64,000 nt of DNA, taken from the NCBI RefSeq assembly GCF_000152905.1, contig NZ_CH672419.1, positions 156,682-220,681 of the forward strand, given 5' to 3'. A program made the position numbers and the translations under genes. Source of the DNA: Nitrobacter sp. Nb-311A (lineage in GTDB: Bacteria; Pseudomonadota; Alphaproteobacteria; Rhizobiales; Xanthobacteraceae). The notes beneath the pieces are model-generated. The model worked only from the letters and a program-made list of their open reading frames with translations. It was not told where the DNA came from and ran no database searches. This document shows, in pieces, positions 18,619-27,595 of this stretch; position 1 is the stretch's first letter; each line of letters starts with the position of its first letter.

Positions 18619-19172
18619 TTATGGCGGCTGGCGCGGGGTATCGACGACCGTCGGGTGATTGCGGATCGCGGCGCCAAGACCGTTTCGAGCGAGACCACCT
18701 TCGAATCCGATATCCGCGATTTCGCGACCCTGGAACGATTGCTCTGGCGGCTGTCGGAGAGAGTTTCCTCGCGGCTGAAGGCGAGTGAGCTGGCGGGATC
18801 GACCATCACGCTGAAACTCAAGACCGCCGATTTCCGGCAACGGACCCGTTCGCAATCAATCTCCATTTCGACGCAGCTCGCGTCGAAGATTTTTGCAACG
18901 TGCCGCGAAATACTGGCGAGGGAAATCGATGGCACAGCCTTCCGCCTGATGGGGATAGGCGTCAGCGCGCTCCGGTCGGGATCGCAAGCTGACGAGGCCG
19001 ATATGCTGGATTTCCGCTCAGCTCATGCCGAACGGGCAATGGATGACCTGCGCAAAAAGTTCGGAAGCGTGGCCGTGATCCGGGGCATAGCCTATGACGG
19101 GCCCGAAAAACCACGTCAGTGATAACACGTCAGCAATAAAATGGCCGGCTCATATTCCCCAACGTGGACTGG

Positions 19173-19204
19173 CTCCCGATCAGAATGCCGGGAGGTGCTT
19201 TTTT
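19173..19204 (+). terminator. Rho-independent terminator after dinB
   Basis: CTCCCG at 19173-19178 pairs with CGGGAG at 19189-19194 and is followed closely by TGCTTTTTT. It lies about 50 bases after the dinB stop, in the correct orientation, and near the end of the converging eipB gene. Confidence 0.6.
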
Positions 19205-19212
19205 GCCTGACA

Positions 19213-20100
19213 TTACTTGCAGGGCTTGGCGCTCCTGACATCGCTGATATCGAACTTGTCCATCTTCCCGGAAATCACGAAGTCATTGTAGTCGAGCACC
19301 AGCGCCCGCGAGACGCCATCCTCGAAGAGCTCGAAAGACATGGCGTAGTTCGGGGTCTGCTCACCGTTGGTATGTGCAGCGTCGCGTTCGTAGTAGCTGA
19401 CAGTGACGGGCCATCGCGTCAGGGCCTTCATCTGATTATTGGCGGTCGATGGATCGGACGACGATGCCGTTCCCTCTCCCCGAATGGGTTTTCCGATAAC
19501 CGAAAACGTGTTGTAGACTTTCTGGCCGTTGTCGGATCCGTCATACACGGTTAGCTCCAGCAACGACTTTCCTTCTTTTGCGGCCGCGATGATTCGCCGG
19601 ATCTGTTCGGTCGGAAACACCGCCTTGCCGTCGACGGTAAAGGTTTTGGCGACCGGCCGTTTCAATTTCACGGTAATTTTGTCACCGTTGCGTTCGGCGA
19701 CTCCGTCAACCTCGCTCTGACCGCTCTCGTCCATGCGGGTCATAATCTTGAAACGGTAGGTCTTGCCCTCCGCGTCTTCCCAGCTCGTGGATTGCATATC
19801 GCTCAGCGTGGTCTTGCCTTCGCCGTTGTTCATTTCTGAAACTTGCCTGAAATCGGACGTATAGCCCTCACAGACGTTTCCGGAAAACCTGTAAAAGATT
19901 CGTCCGCGGGCACTGTCCAGAGACGTGCTGCCGCGAGACTTCACCAGGCTCAAATTATACAGAGCCTGGTGGGATAGAAATGAAACGCCGGCAGCGGCGT
20001 GCGCGGCACTAGCGGGCGCCTGCACGGACGCAGCGGATATAATCGCCGTCAGAAACCAGGGCCAAAGCCGCCGGGCGGAACCATGGAAATGATGGCGCAT
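19213..20100 (-). CDS. eipB: EipB/DUF1849 family periplasmic cell-envelope integrity protein
   Basis: This secreted protein (295 residues from ATG at 20100, preceded by GAGAG) belongs to the DUF1849 family, whose studied member EipB of Brucella is a beta-spiral periplasmic protein needed for envelope integrity. A signal peptide ends near ASAAHA. YNLSLVKSRGSTSLDSARGR and the following NVCEGYTSDFRQ are family motifs. The cysteine in CEGYTSDF and the one near the C-terminus (AKPCK) correspond to the conserved disulfide pair. It is a single gene, convergent with dinB and divergent from ridA. Function is taken from the family. Confidence 0.88.
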   Translation of the reverse strand: MRHHFHGSARRLWPWFLTAIISAASVQAPASAAHAAAGVSFLSHQALYNLSLVKSRGSTSLDSARGRIFYRFSGNVCEGYTSDFRQVSEMNNGEGKTTLSDMQSTSWEDAEGKTYRFKIMTRMDESGQSEVDGVAERNGDKITVKLKRPVAKTFTVDGKAVFPTEQIRRIIAAAKEGKSLLELTVYDGSDNGQKVYNTFSVIGKPIRGEGTASSSDPSTANNQMKALTRWPVTVSYYERDAAHTNGEQTPNYAMSFELFEDGVSRALVLDYNDFVISGKMDKFDISDVRSAKPCK

Positions 20101-20329
20101 ATTGTCTCTCGATGGATCGAATCCGACCATATCACCGCTCCATTGCGCTGCAACTGGAGAGATGCAGTCACATACTTGCGATTTGTTGCTCTATCCTGAA
20201 AGTTTGATTCTCCGGCAGGGAGTTCGGGATTCGGCTCGAACCCGGCATCGGGTTGCATGTCGTACGGCGATAAGCGAGATAGAATTCTCAACGGATTTCG
20301 AGCGGAACATCCATTACGGGGGGCTGACC

Positions 20330-20797
20330 ATGGCAGGGGCGATTGAACAGAAACTGGCCGCGCAGGGCATCACACTGCATGAACCCGCATCGCCCGTGGC
20401 GAATTACGTCGGCTTCGTCCGGACCGGTAACCTGCTGTTCGTATCCGGACAGCTCTGCCTCGATCCCGAGGGTAACCTGATCGCGAAGGGCAAACTGGGC
20501 GCAGGCGTTACCGTTGAAGAGGGCAGCGCCGCTGCGTGCGGCTGCGCTCTCAATCTGCTGGCGCAGGTCAAAGCCGCGCTCGGCGATCTCGACAAGGTCG
20601 TCCGCGTCGTCAGGCTAGGCGGCTTCGTCAACTCCACTCCCGATTTCGCCGATGGACCCAAGGTGTTGAACGGCGCTTCGGATCTGATGGTTGCAGCATT
20701 CGGCGACAAGGGCCGCCATTCGCGCAGCACCGTCGGCGTGGCCTCCCTTCCCGCGGATGCCGCGGTCGAAATCGAAGGTCTGTTCGAAGTTGCCTGA
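20330..20797 (+). CDS. RidA/YjgF family protein
   Basis: This 155-residue cytosolic protein belongs to the Rid family, whose RidA members deaminate reactive enamine/imine intermediates released by PLP enzymes. The ATG at 20330 begins MAGAIEQKLAAQGITLHEPA; the same frame is open further upstream, but this start fits the family length. Typical segments are GNLLFVSGQLCLDPEGNL, the central LLAQVKAALGDLDKVVRVVRLGGFVNSTPDF and the C-terminal PADAAVEIEGLFEVA. The arginine expected at the active site of true RidA is not obvious, so it may be another Rid subgroup. It lies 5 bases before the glycerophosphodiesterase gene. Confidence 0.88.
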   Translation: MAGAIEQKLAAQGITLHEPASPVANYVGFVRTGNLLFVSGQLCLDPEGNLIAKGKLGAGVTVEEGSAAACGCALNLLAQVKAALGDLDKVVRVVRLGGFVNSTPDFADGPKVLNGASDLMVAAFGDKGRHSRSTVGVASLPADAAVEIEGLFEVA

Positions 20798-20802
20798 CTG
20801 CG

Positions 20803-21555
20803 ATGCGTGCGCCCGACTGGCTCACAGCACGTCCGATCGCTCACCGCGGCCTGCATGACCGCGCTCGCGGCATCATAGAGAACATGCCTGAGGCGATCCG
20901 GGCGGCCATCGCCGGCAACTTCAGCATCGAGGTGGACATCCAGCTTACCGCCGATGGTGAAGCCATGGTCCACCATGACGATGAACTCGGCCGGCTGACT
21001 GAAGGATCGGGAGCCTTGCGGACCCAGACCGTGGCCGAGCTGAAGCGGGTCGTTTTCAAGAACACGTCAGAAAGAATGATGTCGCTCGCGGAACTCTGCG
21101 CGCTGGTCGCTGGGCGTGCGCCGCTGTTGATCGAGGTCAAAAGTCATTTCGATAGCAATACACGGCTGGTGAAGCGCATGGCGGACGTGCTGACCGGCTA
21201 TGACGGGCCGGCAGCCGGCATGTCGTTCGACCCGGATCAGGTCATGGCGATGCGCGAATTGATGCCGTCGCGCCCGCGCGGCATTGTCGCCGAGCGCCAT
21301 TACGCGGAGGCCGACTGGCCGAAAACGACTTCGCTCCAGCGCGCCGCGATGACCCATCTGCGTCACGCCTTCCGCACCCGGCCGCATTTTGTCGCTTATA
21401 ACGTGAACGAACTTCCAGCCTTGGCGCCTTGGATCGCAAGAAACATTTTCAGATGCCCCCTTCTCGCATGGACGGTGCGCACTGCGGAACAGCGCGCCCG
21501 TGCGCAAAGATACGCCGATCAGATGATCTTCGAAGGTTTCCACCAGAACATATGA
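20803..21555 (+). CDS. Glycerophosphodiester phosphodiesterase family protein
   Basis: This 250-residue TIM-barrel enzyme should hydrolyse glycerophosphodiesters to glycerol-3-phosphate and an alcohol. Catalytic motifs are IAHRGLHD (first histidine), ENMPEAIRAAI, EVDIQLTADGEAMVHHDDELGRLT (metal-binding acids and second histidine) and LIEVKSH. No signal peptide is visible, which suggests a cytosolic UgpQ-like form. The ATG follows the ridA stop by 5 bases, so the two are co-transcribed. Substrate preference is unknown. Confidence 0.9.
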   Translation: MRAPDWLTARPIAHRGLHDRARGIIENMPEAIRAAIAGNFSIEVDIQLTADGEAMVHHDDELGRLTEGSGALRTQTVAELKRVVFKNTSERMMSLAELCALVAGRAPLLIEVKSHFDSNTRLVKRMADVLTGYDGPAAGMSFDPDQVMAMRELMPSRPRGIVAERHYAEADWPKTTSLQRAAMTHLRHAFRTRPHFVAYNVNELPALAPWIARNIFRCPLLAWTVRTAEQRARAQRYADQMIFEGFHQNI

Positions 21556-21682
21556 TCTCGCGAACCTTGACGTTGCCGGCATCATGTCCAACTCTGGCGT
21601 GGCTGGGTTCGAAATAATTCAGGACCCTGCGCAGGTTATCGCGTAAGGACCGAACATAGGCCGGGATCGGTTCAACCCCTCG

Positions 21683-22936
21683 ATGTCATCACCTGAGCCG
21701 TCATCTGAAATATCGCTCGAAGCCATTGGATCCGTCAGCGAAATTCCGGCTGCGGACTGGGACGCTTGCGCCAACCCATCGCCCGTTCCTCGCGGAACGC
21801 CCGAGAGCGCGATCTCCGCGCCCCCTCAGAATTCATTTTCAAGTTCAAAAGGAGCAAACAATCCATTTGTTTCACATGCCTTTTTCTTAGCTCTTGAAGC
21901 GTCGAATTCAGCCTGCTCCCGAACCGGTTGGGGACCGCGCCATTTGATCGCGCGCCAGAATGGAGTGATCGTTGGCATCGTTCCTTGCTATCTGAAGTCC
22001 CACTCGCACGGCGAATACGTCTTTGATCACGGCTGGGCGAATGCCTACGAAAGCGCCGGTGGACGCTATTACCCGAAGCTCCTGGCCTCGGTTCCGTTCA
22101 CGCCGGCCACCGGCCCGCGGCTTCTGATCCGCCCCGGCGAGCGCGAAGCGGATATCCGCGCCGCGCTGACGGGGGGCCTCGTCGGCTTGTGTAACGCAAC
22201 CCATGCGTCATCGGTCCACGTCACTTTTGCCTGCAAGGACGAATGGGCGTTTCTCGCGGAGAACGGATTCCTTCAGCGCACCGACCAGCAGTTTCATTGG
22301 CGGAACGACGGCTATTCCAGCTTCGAAGACTTTCTCGCCAGCCTCAACTCACGACACCGCAAGGCGATCCGCCGCGAACGTCGCGATGCGCTGGCCAACG
22401 GCATCACCATCCATGTCCTCACCGGCAGCGATCTCACAGAGGAAATCTGGGACACCTTCTTTCAGTTCTATATGGAAACGGGCTCGCGCAAGTGGGGGCG
22501 ACCCTATTTGACCCGATCGTTCTACTCCCTGATCGGGGAAAGCATGGACCGGAACATCGCTCTGATCATGGCCCGGCGTAATGGCCGCTGGATCGCGGGC
22601 GCCATCAACTTCATCGGCTCAGAGACGTTGTTCGGACGGCACTGGGGCGCCATCGAGCATCATCCTTTTCTGCATTTCGAGGTTTGTTATTATCAGGCGA
22701 TCGATTTTGCGATCCGTCATCGCCTGAAAACCGTGGAGGCCGGCGCGCAGGGCGAGCACAAGATCGCGCGCGGTTATCTTCCGCAGACCACCTATTCGGC
22801 GCACTACATCGCCGATCCGGGGCTGCGCCGCGCGGTGGGTGACTATCTCAACCGGGAACGTCAATATGTCGCCGAGGCCGCCCGCGAGCTTACGGAGGCC
22901 GGCCCATTTCGCAAGACCGGAGACGGCGTCGCTTGA
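21683..22936 (+). CDS. COG3146/DUF482 GNAT-fold acyltransferase
   Basis: This 417-residue protein belongs to the peptidogalycan-biosynthesis-like (DUF482) group of the GNAT superfamily, related to FemAB aminoacyltransferases. Supporting motifs are NPFVSHAFFLALEASNSACSRTGW, RHLIARQNGVIVGIVPCYLKSHSHGEYVFDHGW, the central RRERRDALANGI and the end region FEVCYYQAIDFAIRHRLKTVEAGAQGEHKIARGY. It is soluble with no signal peptide. An N-terminal extension of about 50 residues is serine- and proline-rich. Its substrate is not established. It stands alone on the plus strand. Confidence 0.85.
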   Translation: MSSPEPSSEISLEAIGSVSEIPAADWDACANPSPVPRGTPESAISAPPQNSFSSSKGANNPFVSHAFFLALEASNSACSRTGWGPRHLIARQNGVIVGIVPCYLKSHSHGEYVFDHGWANAYESAGGRYYPKLLASVPFTPATGPRLLIRPGEREADIRAALTGGLVGLCNATHASSVHVTFACKDEWAFLAENGFLQRTDQQFHWRNDGYSSFEDFLASLNSRHRKAIRRERRDALANGITIHVLTGSDLTEEIWDTFFQFYMETGSRKWGRPYLTRSFYSLIGESMDRNIALIMARRNGRWIAGAINFIGSETLFGRHWGAIEHHPFLHFEVCYYQAIDFAIRHRLKTVEAGAQGEHKIARGYLPQTTYSAHYIADPGLRRAVGDYLNRERQYVAEAARELTEAGPFRKTGDGVA

Positions 22937-23015
22937 CGCGGCGACAGAGCATTTCGCTTCAGATAAGTGACGAGTCGGATTCAACGCAGTTGGAAACAGA
23001 CTCTGGCGGCAGCGT

Positions 23016-23498
23016 TCAGCCGGTTTCGGCATCGCCCTTCGGGGCTGACGCAAACTGGCAGCGGATCGGCTTGATGTCGAGCAGCGGGGTATCGTCGAGG
23101 CAGTCCAGTCCGCGCACCAGCACCGTGGAGCCCTCGATACCCACCAGCTTCACGATCGACGTTCCGATCGGATTGGGTCGCACCGGGGACCGAAGCGAAA
23201 AGGTTCCATGAGAAGTGCCGCTGCTTTTGGGAACCTGCAGCACGATGTCTCGACGCGACAGGTGAAGCCAGTAAATCACCTCGATGTTCTCGTACCTTTC
23301 GAGCCCCTGCAATGCCTGCTTCCATGGATCGAAAATCTCGAGGCGGCAAACCGGTCCGTCAGGCTGCCCTTGACGCGGCGTCTCTGAACGGCTTGTCCAG
23401 GGTGTTCGAACGCGACCGACGAATACCAGGCCGGCATCCGTTGGCGGCGGTGGCTCGACCGCGACCTCTCCCGCCCGGACTTCGTTTTCTCGCGCCAT
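23016..23498 (-). CDS. trmO: tRNA (m6t6A37) methyltransferase TrmO
   Basis: This 160-residue enzyme methylates N6-threonylcarbamoyladenosine at position 37 of some threonine tRNAs using S-adenosylmethionine. It has the single-sheet TrmO (YaeB/UPF0066) fold. Motifs seen are FVGRVRTPW, GQPDGPVCRLEIFDPWKQALQGLERYENIEVIYWLH, and FSLRSPVRPNPIGTSIVKLVGIEGSTVLVRGLDCLDDTPLLDIKPI. The protein ends shortly after that motif, as the short alphaproteobacterial form does. It is a single gene between two unrelated genes. Confidence 0.92.
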   Translation of the reverse strand: MARENEVRAGEVAVEPPPPTDAGLVFVGRVRTPWTSRSETPRQGQPDGPVCRLEIFDPWKQALQGLERYENIEVIYWLHLSRRDIVLQVPKSSGTSHGTFSLRSPVRPNPIGTSIVKLVGIEGSTVLVRGLDCLDDTPLLDIKPIRCQFASAPKGDAETG

Positions 23499-23589
23499 TG
23501 CCGTCGGCCCTCTTTTCCTGATCCGGGCGAGTTACCCGCCGCATTAGAAACAGCTTGCGCAGGCCGCAACAAGCCACCGCCTTGTCATT

Positions 23590-24600
23590 CTATCCTTTCA
23601 CGCGCGGGTTTCGCAGCACCAGGCAAGCGCCACCGGCGCGCCGAATCCGGTTGCAGAGAACGTTCGCCTCCGTACGCGAATCGGCGCCGATCCGCACCTG
23701 ATAGAATGTTCGTGTGCCGCGGCTGCGCCATATCGAGCCCAACAGACTTGGATCGCGGTCGCCGATCACAGCACCGAGCCGCCGGATGGCTCGTGCATAC
23801 ATCGCCATGACGCCGGTGCGGTTGAAGCCGCCCGCGAGCTGCACGCCCCACGGCTTGTCCGCCCCCAACTTGACGTGCTGTTCGAGCCCGGCAACAAAGG
23901 GATTGGGGGCGCGCTTCAACAGCGCAATCAATTCACGGCAGCCCGTCGCGCTTGAATGGGCCGGCAGTTTGCCGCTCTTGCCGGCCGCCGCCCAGTCCTC
24001 GACAGGCGATCCCGTGATCGCGACAACATAGTTGCGCGTCTCCGCCGGCATTGATCCCTTGCCGTCAAGCCAGTCCTGCAAACGGCGGGGGCCGGCGTTA
24101 TAGGCCGCGGCCGCCAGTCCAAGGTTGCCGAAGCGACCGCGCAGCTCATTCAGATATTCCGCCGACTTCGGCAGGGCCTGCACCGGATCGAACGGATCAA
24201 GCAGCCGTCGCTCATTGGCCGTCCCAGGCATGAATTGCGCGATGCCCTGCGCGTGCTGACCGCTGCGCGTCAACGGTCCCACCGCGTCGGGCTGAAACCG
24301 GCTCTCCTGCCAGATCACGCGCGCGAAAAACTCCAGTGGCAAGCTCTCGGCCTTTGCCGCGGACTCGACCATCAGGCAAATTGCTTCGCGTGTGTCGTGA
24401 TCGACCTTATCGGACTTGTCTGTCTTGTCTGCCTTATCCGACTTGGCGGCAGGCTGGGGGGTAGCCGCCGTCTCCGCGCACACTTTCGAAAAGGTCAAAC
24501 CAGGCGCCACCAGAATCGCAGTCAATGCACAGCGCATCAGACCGGACAGGCGCGGGACGACGCCGGTTCTTTTCCACGACGGCAGCGAAGCCGGATACAT
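23590..24600 (-). CDS. Secreted lytic transglycosylase (SLT family)
   Basis: This exported murein hydrolase cleaves glycan strands to 1,6-anhydro products. From ATG at 24600 it has 336 residues; the frame extends upstream to 24726, and ATG at 24537 is another possibility. A hydrophobic export segment (LTAILVAPGLTFSKVCAETA) is followed by a short KSDKADKTDKSDKVD repeat and the SLT domain. That domain has catalytic glutamate in ARVIWQESRFQPDAVGP, then GIAQFMPGTANE and AAAYNAGPRRLQDWL. The C-terminal 80 residues end in a SPOR-like fold (TFYQVRIGADSRTEANVLCNRI) that may bind denuded glycan. It lies 129 bases behind rpsI. Confidence 0.9.
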   Translation of the reverse strand: MYPASLPSWKRTGVVPRLSGLMRCALTAILVAPGLTFSKVCAETAATPQPAAKSDKADKTDKSDKVDHDTREAICLMVESAAKAESLPLEFFARVIWQESRFQPDAVGPLTRSGQHAQGIAQFMPGTANERRLLDPFDPVQALPKSAEYLNELRGRFGNLGLAAAAYNAGPRRLQDWLDGKGSMPAETRNYVVAITGSPVEDWAAAGKSGKLPAHSSATGCRELIALLKRAPNPFVAGLEQHVKLGADKPWGVQLAGGFNRTGVMAMYARAIRRLGAVIGDRDPSLLGSIWRSRGTRTFYQVRIGADSRTEANVLCNRIRRAGGACLVLRNPRVKG

Positions 24601-24729
24601 TCTGCAAAGGTAACAGATTTCTGCAGAAATCTTCCATAGCCCCCTGCTCTGTCGGGAAAAATCGAGCGAGAGTTCGGAAGTTCGAACTCGACCTTCGCCG
24701 CCGGCTGCGGCGAAGGTCGAATCCACAAA

Positions 24730-25206
24730 TCAACGCTTCGAGAACTGGAACGAACGACGGGCTTTCGCCTTGCCGTACTTCTTACGCTCGACCACGCGGG
24801 AATCCCGGGTCAGGAAGCCGCCCTTCTTGAGCACGCCACGCAATTCGGGCTCGAAGTTTGTCAATGCCTTGGACAGGCCGTGACGAACTGCTCCCGCCTG
24901 GCCGGACAGGCCGCCGCCGGCGACGGTGCAGACCACGTCATATTGACCGGCGCGCGCCGCGGCAACAAGCGGCTGCTGAATCATCATCCGCAGCACGGGA
25001 CGCGCGAAATAAATGTCGACTTCGCGGGCGTTGACGAGAATTTTGCCGGCGCCCGGCTTGATCCAGACGCGGGCAACCGCATCCTTGCGCTTGCCGGTGG
25101 CGTAGGCACGGCCGTACTTGTCGACTTTCTTGGTGTGCGTCGGCGCTTCCGACTCGACCGGCTTCAACGCGGACAACTGGTCGAGAGACTGGATAGTATC
25201 GGCCAT
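24730..25206 (-). CDS. rpsI: 30S ribosomal protein S9
   Basis: This 158-residue small-subunit ribosomal protein has the alphaproteobacterial N-terminal extension, then [18 protein letters not shown], a central [21 protein letters not shown] and the conserved end [14 protein letters not shown] that reaches the P-site tRNA. The start codon is 2 bases after the rplM stop, the standard rplM-rpsI operon. Confidence 0.98.
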   Translation of the reverse strand: MADTIQSLDQLSALKPVESEAPTHTKKVDKYGRAYATGKRKDAVARVWIKPGAGKILVNAREVDIYFARPVLRMMIQQPLVAAARAGQYDVVCTVAGGGLSGQAGAVRHGLSKALTNFEPELRGVLKKGGFLTRDSRVVERKKYGKAKARRSFQFSKR

Positions 25207-25208
25207 GA

Positions 25209-25673
25209 TTATGCGGCCCTCATGTTCTTGCGATTCATCGCACCGACGTTGATGACTTCCGGCTGCTGCGCCTCGTGCGGATGCTCCGCGCCGGCATAGA
25301 CCCTGAGATTACCGAGTTGCACGCGTCCCAGCGGGCCGCGCGGGATCATGCGCTCCACGGCCTTCTCGATGACGCGTTCCGGAAAGCGCCCCTCAAGAAT
25401 AGACTTCGCCGTGCGCTGCTTGATGCCGCCGATGTATCCGGTGTGATTGTAATAGACCTTGTCGTCACGCTTGCGGCCGGTGAAAACCACCTTCGCGGCA
25501 TTGATGATGATGACATTATCGCCGCAATCGACGTGCGGGGTATAGGTCGGCAGATGCTTGCCGCGCAGCCGCATCGCAACGAGGGTGGCGAGCCGCCCGA
25601 CCACCAGTCCACTGGCGTCGATCAGCACCCACTTCTTCGTCACTTCGGCGGGCTTCGCCGAGAACGTTTTCAT
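25209..25673 (-). CDS. rplM: 50S ribosomal protein L13
   Basis: This 154-residue large-subunit ribosomal protein starts at ATG 25673 ([19 protein letters not shown]); the frame is open upstream, but this start matches the family. Motifs are [50 protein letters not shown] and [13 protein letters not shown]. It leads the rplM-rpsI operon. Confidence 0.98.
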   Translation of the reverse strand: MKTFSAKPAEVTKKWVLIDASGLVVGRLATLVAMRLRGKHLPTYTPHVDCGDNVIIINAAKVVFTGRKRDDKVYYNHTGYIGGIKQRTAKSILEGRFPERVIEKAVERMIPRGPLGRVQLGNLRVYAGAEHPHEAQQPEVINVGAMNRKNMRAA

Positions 25674-26141
25674 GTGAGAGATCCGTGAAAAAACCTCGGC
25701 GCCCACGCACCGAACCGGTGAGGTTTCTAGAGACCCGGCCTTCCCCAGTCAACGCCATTCAGAATGTATTTCTATGTATTTATCATCATCTTATGAAAAT
25801 GGTTCCATATTACCTTCGAAATCTTCAAGTAGTCGGAATGGAATAGTCCCTGTGAGCGATTGGGATTGAACAGCCGTTTGCTGGGGCAAGCCGACGTGAA
25901 ATCCGATGATCGATTGATCAGCCTTTGGATCAGCGAGATGTCTCGCCACGCCTCGACGACAACATATCCGCGGGACTTTCAGCAGAACAGGCAAGGGTCG
26001 GCCCGGCGGTCAAGCTAAAGCATCGTGGCGACCGTGGCGACGCACGCGGAAACAGCGAGCGTTATCTGGCAGCGCCTTGACGTCAACGCGCGATCCCATC
26101 AGCATCGGCGTCACATTACGACCGAGCAGACAGGACACGAG
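25674..26141. other. rplM-metY divergent intergenic region
   Basis: This 468-base region must contain promoters for the ribosomal operon (leftward) and the O-acetylhomoserine sulfhydrylase gene (rightward). The stretch 25755-25810 is AT-rich and includes TATGTATTTATCATC, a likely promoter area. I checked for a SAM-II type riboswitch because a methionine gene follows; a GCTAAAG tail-like string occurs near 26013, but no matching pseudoknot could be built. No gene seen. Confidence 0.4.
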
Positions 26142-27419
26142 ATGACCGATCGCACTCCGGGCTTCGCAACGCTTGCCGTCCACGCCGGCGCCAAGCCCGA
26201 TCCGACCACCGGCGCGCGCGCGACGCCGATCTATCAGACTACCTCCTTCGTGTTCAACGACGCCGACCACGCGGCTTCACTGTTCGGATTGCAGGCGTTC
26301 GGCAACATCTATACCCGGATCGGCAATCCGACCAACGCGGTGCTGGAAGAGCGTGTCGCCGCGCTCGAAGGCGGCACTGCGGCGCTCGCGGTGGCGTCGG
26401 GACATGCCGCGCAGGTCATCGCGCTTCAGCAGCTCATGAAACCCGGCGATGAGGTCATTGCCGCCCGCAAGCTCTATGGCGGGACGATCAATCAGTTCAC
26501 GCACGCTTTCAAGAGCTTCGGCTGGAACGTGGCGTGGGCGGACCCGGACGATGTCGCCACCTTCGAGCAGGCGGTGACGCCACGAACACGGGCGATCTTC
26601 ATCGAATCGGTCGCCAATCCCAGGGGAGCCGTCACCGACATCGAAGCGGTCGCCGCGATCGCGCGCAAGGCGGGCGTTCCCCTGATCGTCGATAATACGA
26701 TGGCGAGCCCCTATCTCATTCAGCCGATAAAGCACGGCGCCGATATCGTGCTTCACTCGCTCACGAAATTCCTCGGCGGCCACGGCAACTCGCTCGGCGG
26801 CATCATCGTCGATGCGGGCACGTTCGACTGGTCGAAAGACAACAAGTATCCGATTCTGAGCGAGCCGCGCCCGGAGTATCATGGAATCCGATTACAGGAG
26901 ACGTTCGGCAATTTCGCATTCGCGATTGCCTGCCGCGCGCTTGGCCTGCGCGATCTCGGATCGGCCTTGTCGCCGTTCAACGCGTTCATGATCCTGACGG
27001 GCATCGAGACACTGCCGCTGCGAATGCAGAAGCATTGCGAGAACACCCAGGCGATCGCCGAATGGCTGGCGACCCATCCCGCGGTCGCAGCCGTCAACTA
27101 CGCCGGCTTGCCCGGCGACAAGTACAACGCCCTCGCCCGCAAATATTCACCGAAGGGCGCGGGCGCGGTGTTCACGTTCAGCCTGAAGGGCGGATACGAT
27201 GCCGGCGTCAAGCTGGTGTCGAAGCTCAAGCTGTTCTCACACCTCGCTAATATCGGCGATACCCGATCACTCGTGATCCATCCGGCATCGACCACGCACA
27301 GCCAGCTCGACGATACGGCGAAGATCAAAGCCGGCGCCGACCCCGATATTGTTCGTCTGGCGATCGGCATCGAGGACAAAGAGGACCTGATGGCCGACCT
27401 CGATCAGGCCATGGCGTAG
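26142..27419 (+). CDS. metY: O-acetylhomoserine aminocarboxypropyltransferase (sulfhydrylase)
   Basis: This cytosolic PLP enzyme condenses O-acetylhomoserine with sulfide (or methanethiol) to homocysteine (or methionine). The ATG at 26142 gives 425 residues, the usual MetY length and longer than MetB/MetC. Features are TPGFATLAVHAGAKPD, YQTTSFVFNDADHAASLF, YTRIGNPTNAVLEERVAALEGG, and the PLP lysine in VLHSLTKFLGGHGNSLGG. The insert region DNKYPILSEPRPEYHG is typical of O-acetylhomoserine sulfhydrylases. With metC at 2.6 kb, the organism has both direct sulfhydrylation and transsulfuration genes. Confidence 0.93.
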   Translation: MTDRTPGFATLAVHAGAKPDPTTGARATPIYQTTSFVFNDADHAASLFGLQAFGNIYTRIGNPTNAVLEERVAALEGGTAALAVASGHAAQVIALQQLMKPGDEVIAARKLYGGTINQFTHAFKSFGWNVAWADPDDVATFEQAVTPRTRAIFIESVANPRGAVTDIEAVAAIARKAGVPLIVDNTMASPYLIQPIKHGADIVLHSLTKFLGGHGNSLGGIIVDAGTFDWSKDNKYPILSEPRPEYHGIRLQETFGNFAFAIACRALGLRDLGSALSPFNAFMILTGIETLPLRMQKHCENTQAIAEWLATHPAVAAVNYAGLPGDKYNALARKYSPKGAGAVFTFSLKGGYDAGVKLVSKLKLFSHLANIGDTRSLVIHPASTTHSQLDDTAKIKAGADPDIVRLAIGIEDKEDLMADLDQAMA

Positions 27420-27513
27420 AACGAAATGCATCAACGATAAGTTCGCCACGAGTCATGGCGGACTTCGTCCCGGACATCCAGGTCCTGTGTGCGGCATTTC
27501 CGGAAAGACGTGA

Positions 27514-27536
27514 ATGCCCGGCATCAAGCCGGGCAT
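27514..27536. repeat. Dispersed hairpin repeat
   Basis: ATGCCCGGC pairs with GCCGGGCAT across a 5-base loop, in the gap between the converging metY and narK genes. The surrounding words GTGAATGCCCGGC...GCCGGGCATGACG are familiar from a multicopy intergenic repeat in Bradyrhizobium and relatives. It may also act as a bidirectional transcription barrier; no T tract is present. Confidence 0.6.
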
Positions 27537-27595
27537 GACGATTGGACTGAATATCGCCCGCTTCATGCAACGACGACAGCCCGAGCCTGACGCGA

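Larger units (their letters stand above)
16924..19122 (+). pseudogene. dinB: DNA polymerase IV gene interrupted by an IS5-family element
   Basis: The intact gene would encode a Y-family translesion polymerase of about 429 residues. The 5' part (16924-17712) has an N-terminal cysteine cluster (CFCRDCLDDLAFTSTRCSTC), the catalytic AHIDCDAFYATVEKRNNP, SIDEAFLDLSG and the helix-hairpin-helix region. After codon TTA at 17710-17712 the IS starts and adds 13 foreign residues before a stop. The reading frame resumes exactly at 18622 (WRLARGIDDRRV) and runs to 19122, covering the little-finger domain. Removing the IS and one TTA copy restores a full gene. The truncated 276-residue product lacks the DNA-gripping domain and is probably inactive. 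Confidence 0.93.

Noticed and set aside
24730-25673. Frames antisense to rpsI and rplM
   Set aside because: Shadows of highly conserved ribosomal genes.
25840-26141. Possible SAM-II riboswitch before the O-acetylhomoserine sulfhydrylase gene
   Set aside because: A GCTAAAG string and some complementary words occur, but I could not build the two interleaved stems of the SAM-II pseudoknot in the right order. A covariance-model search would settle it.
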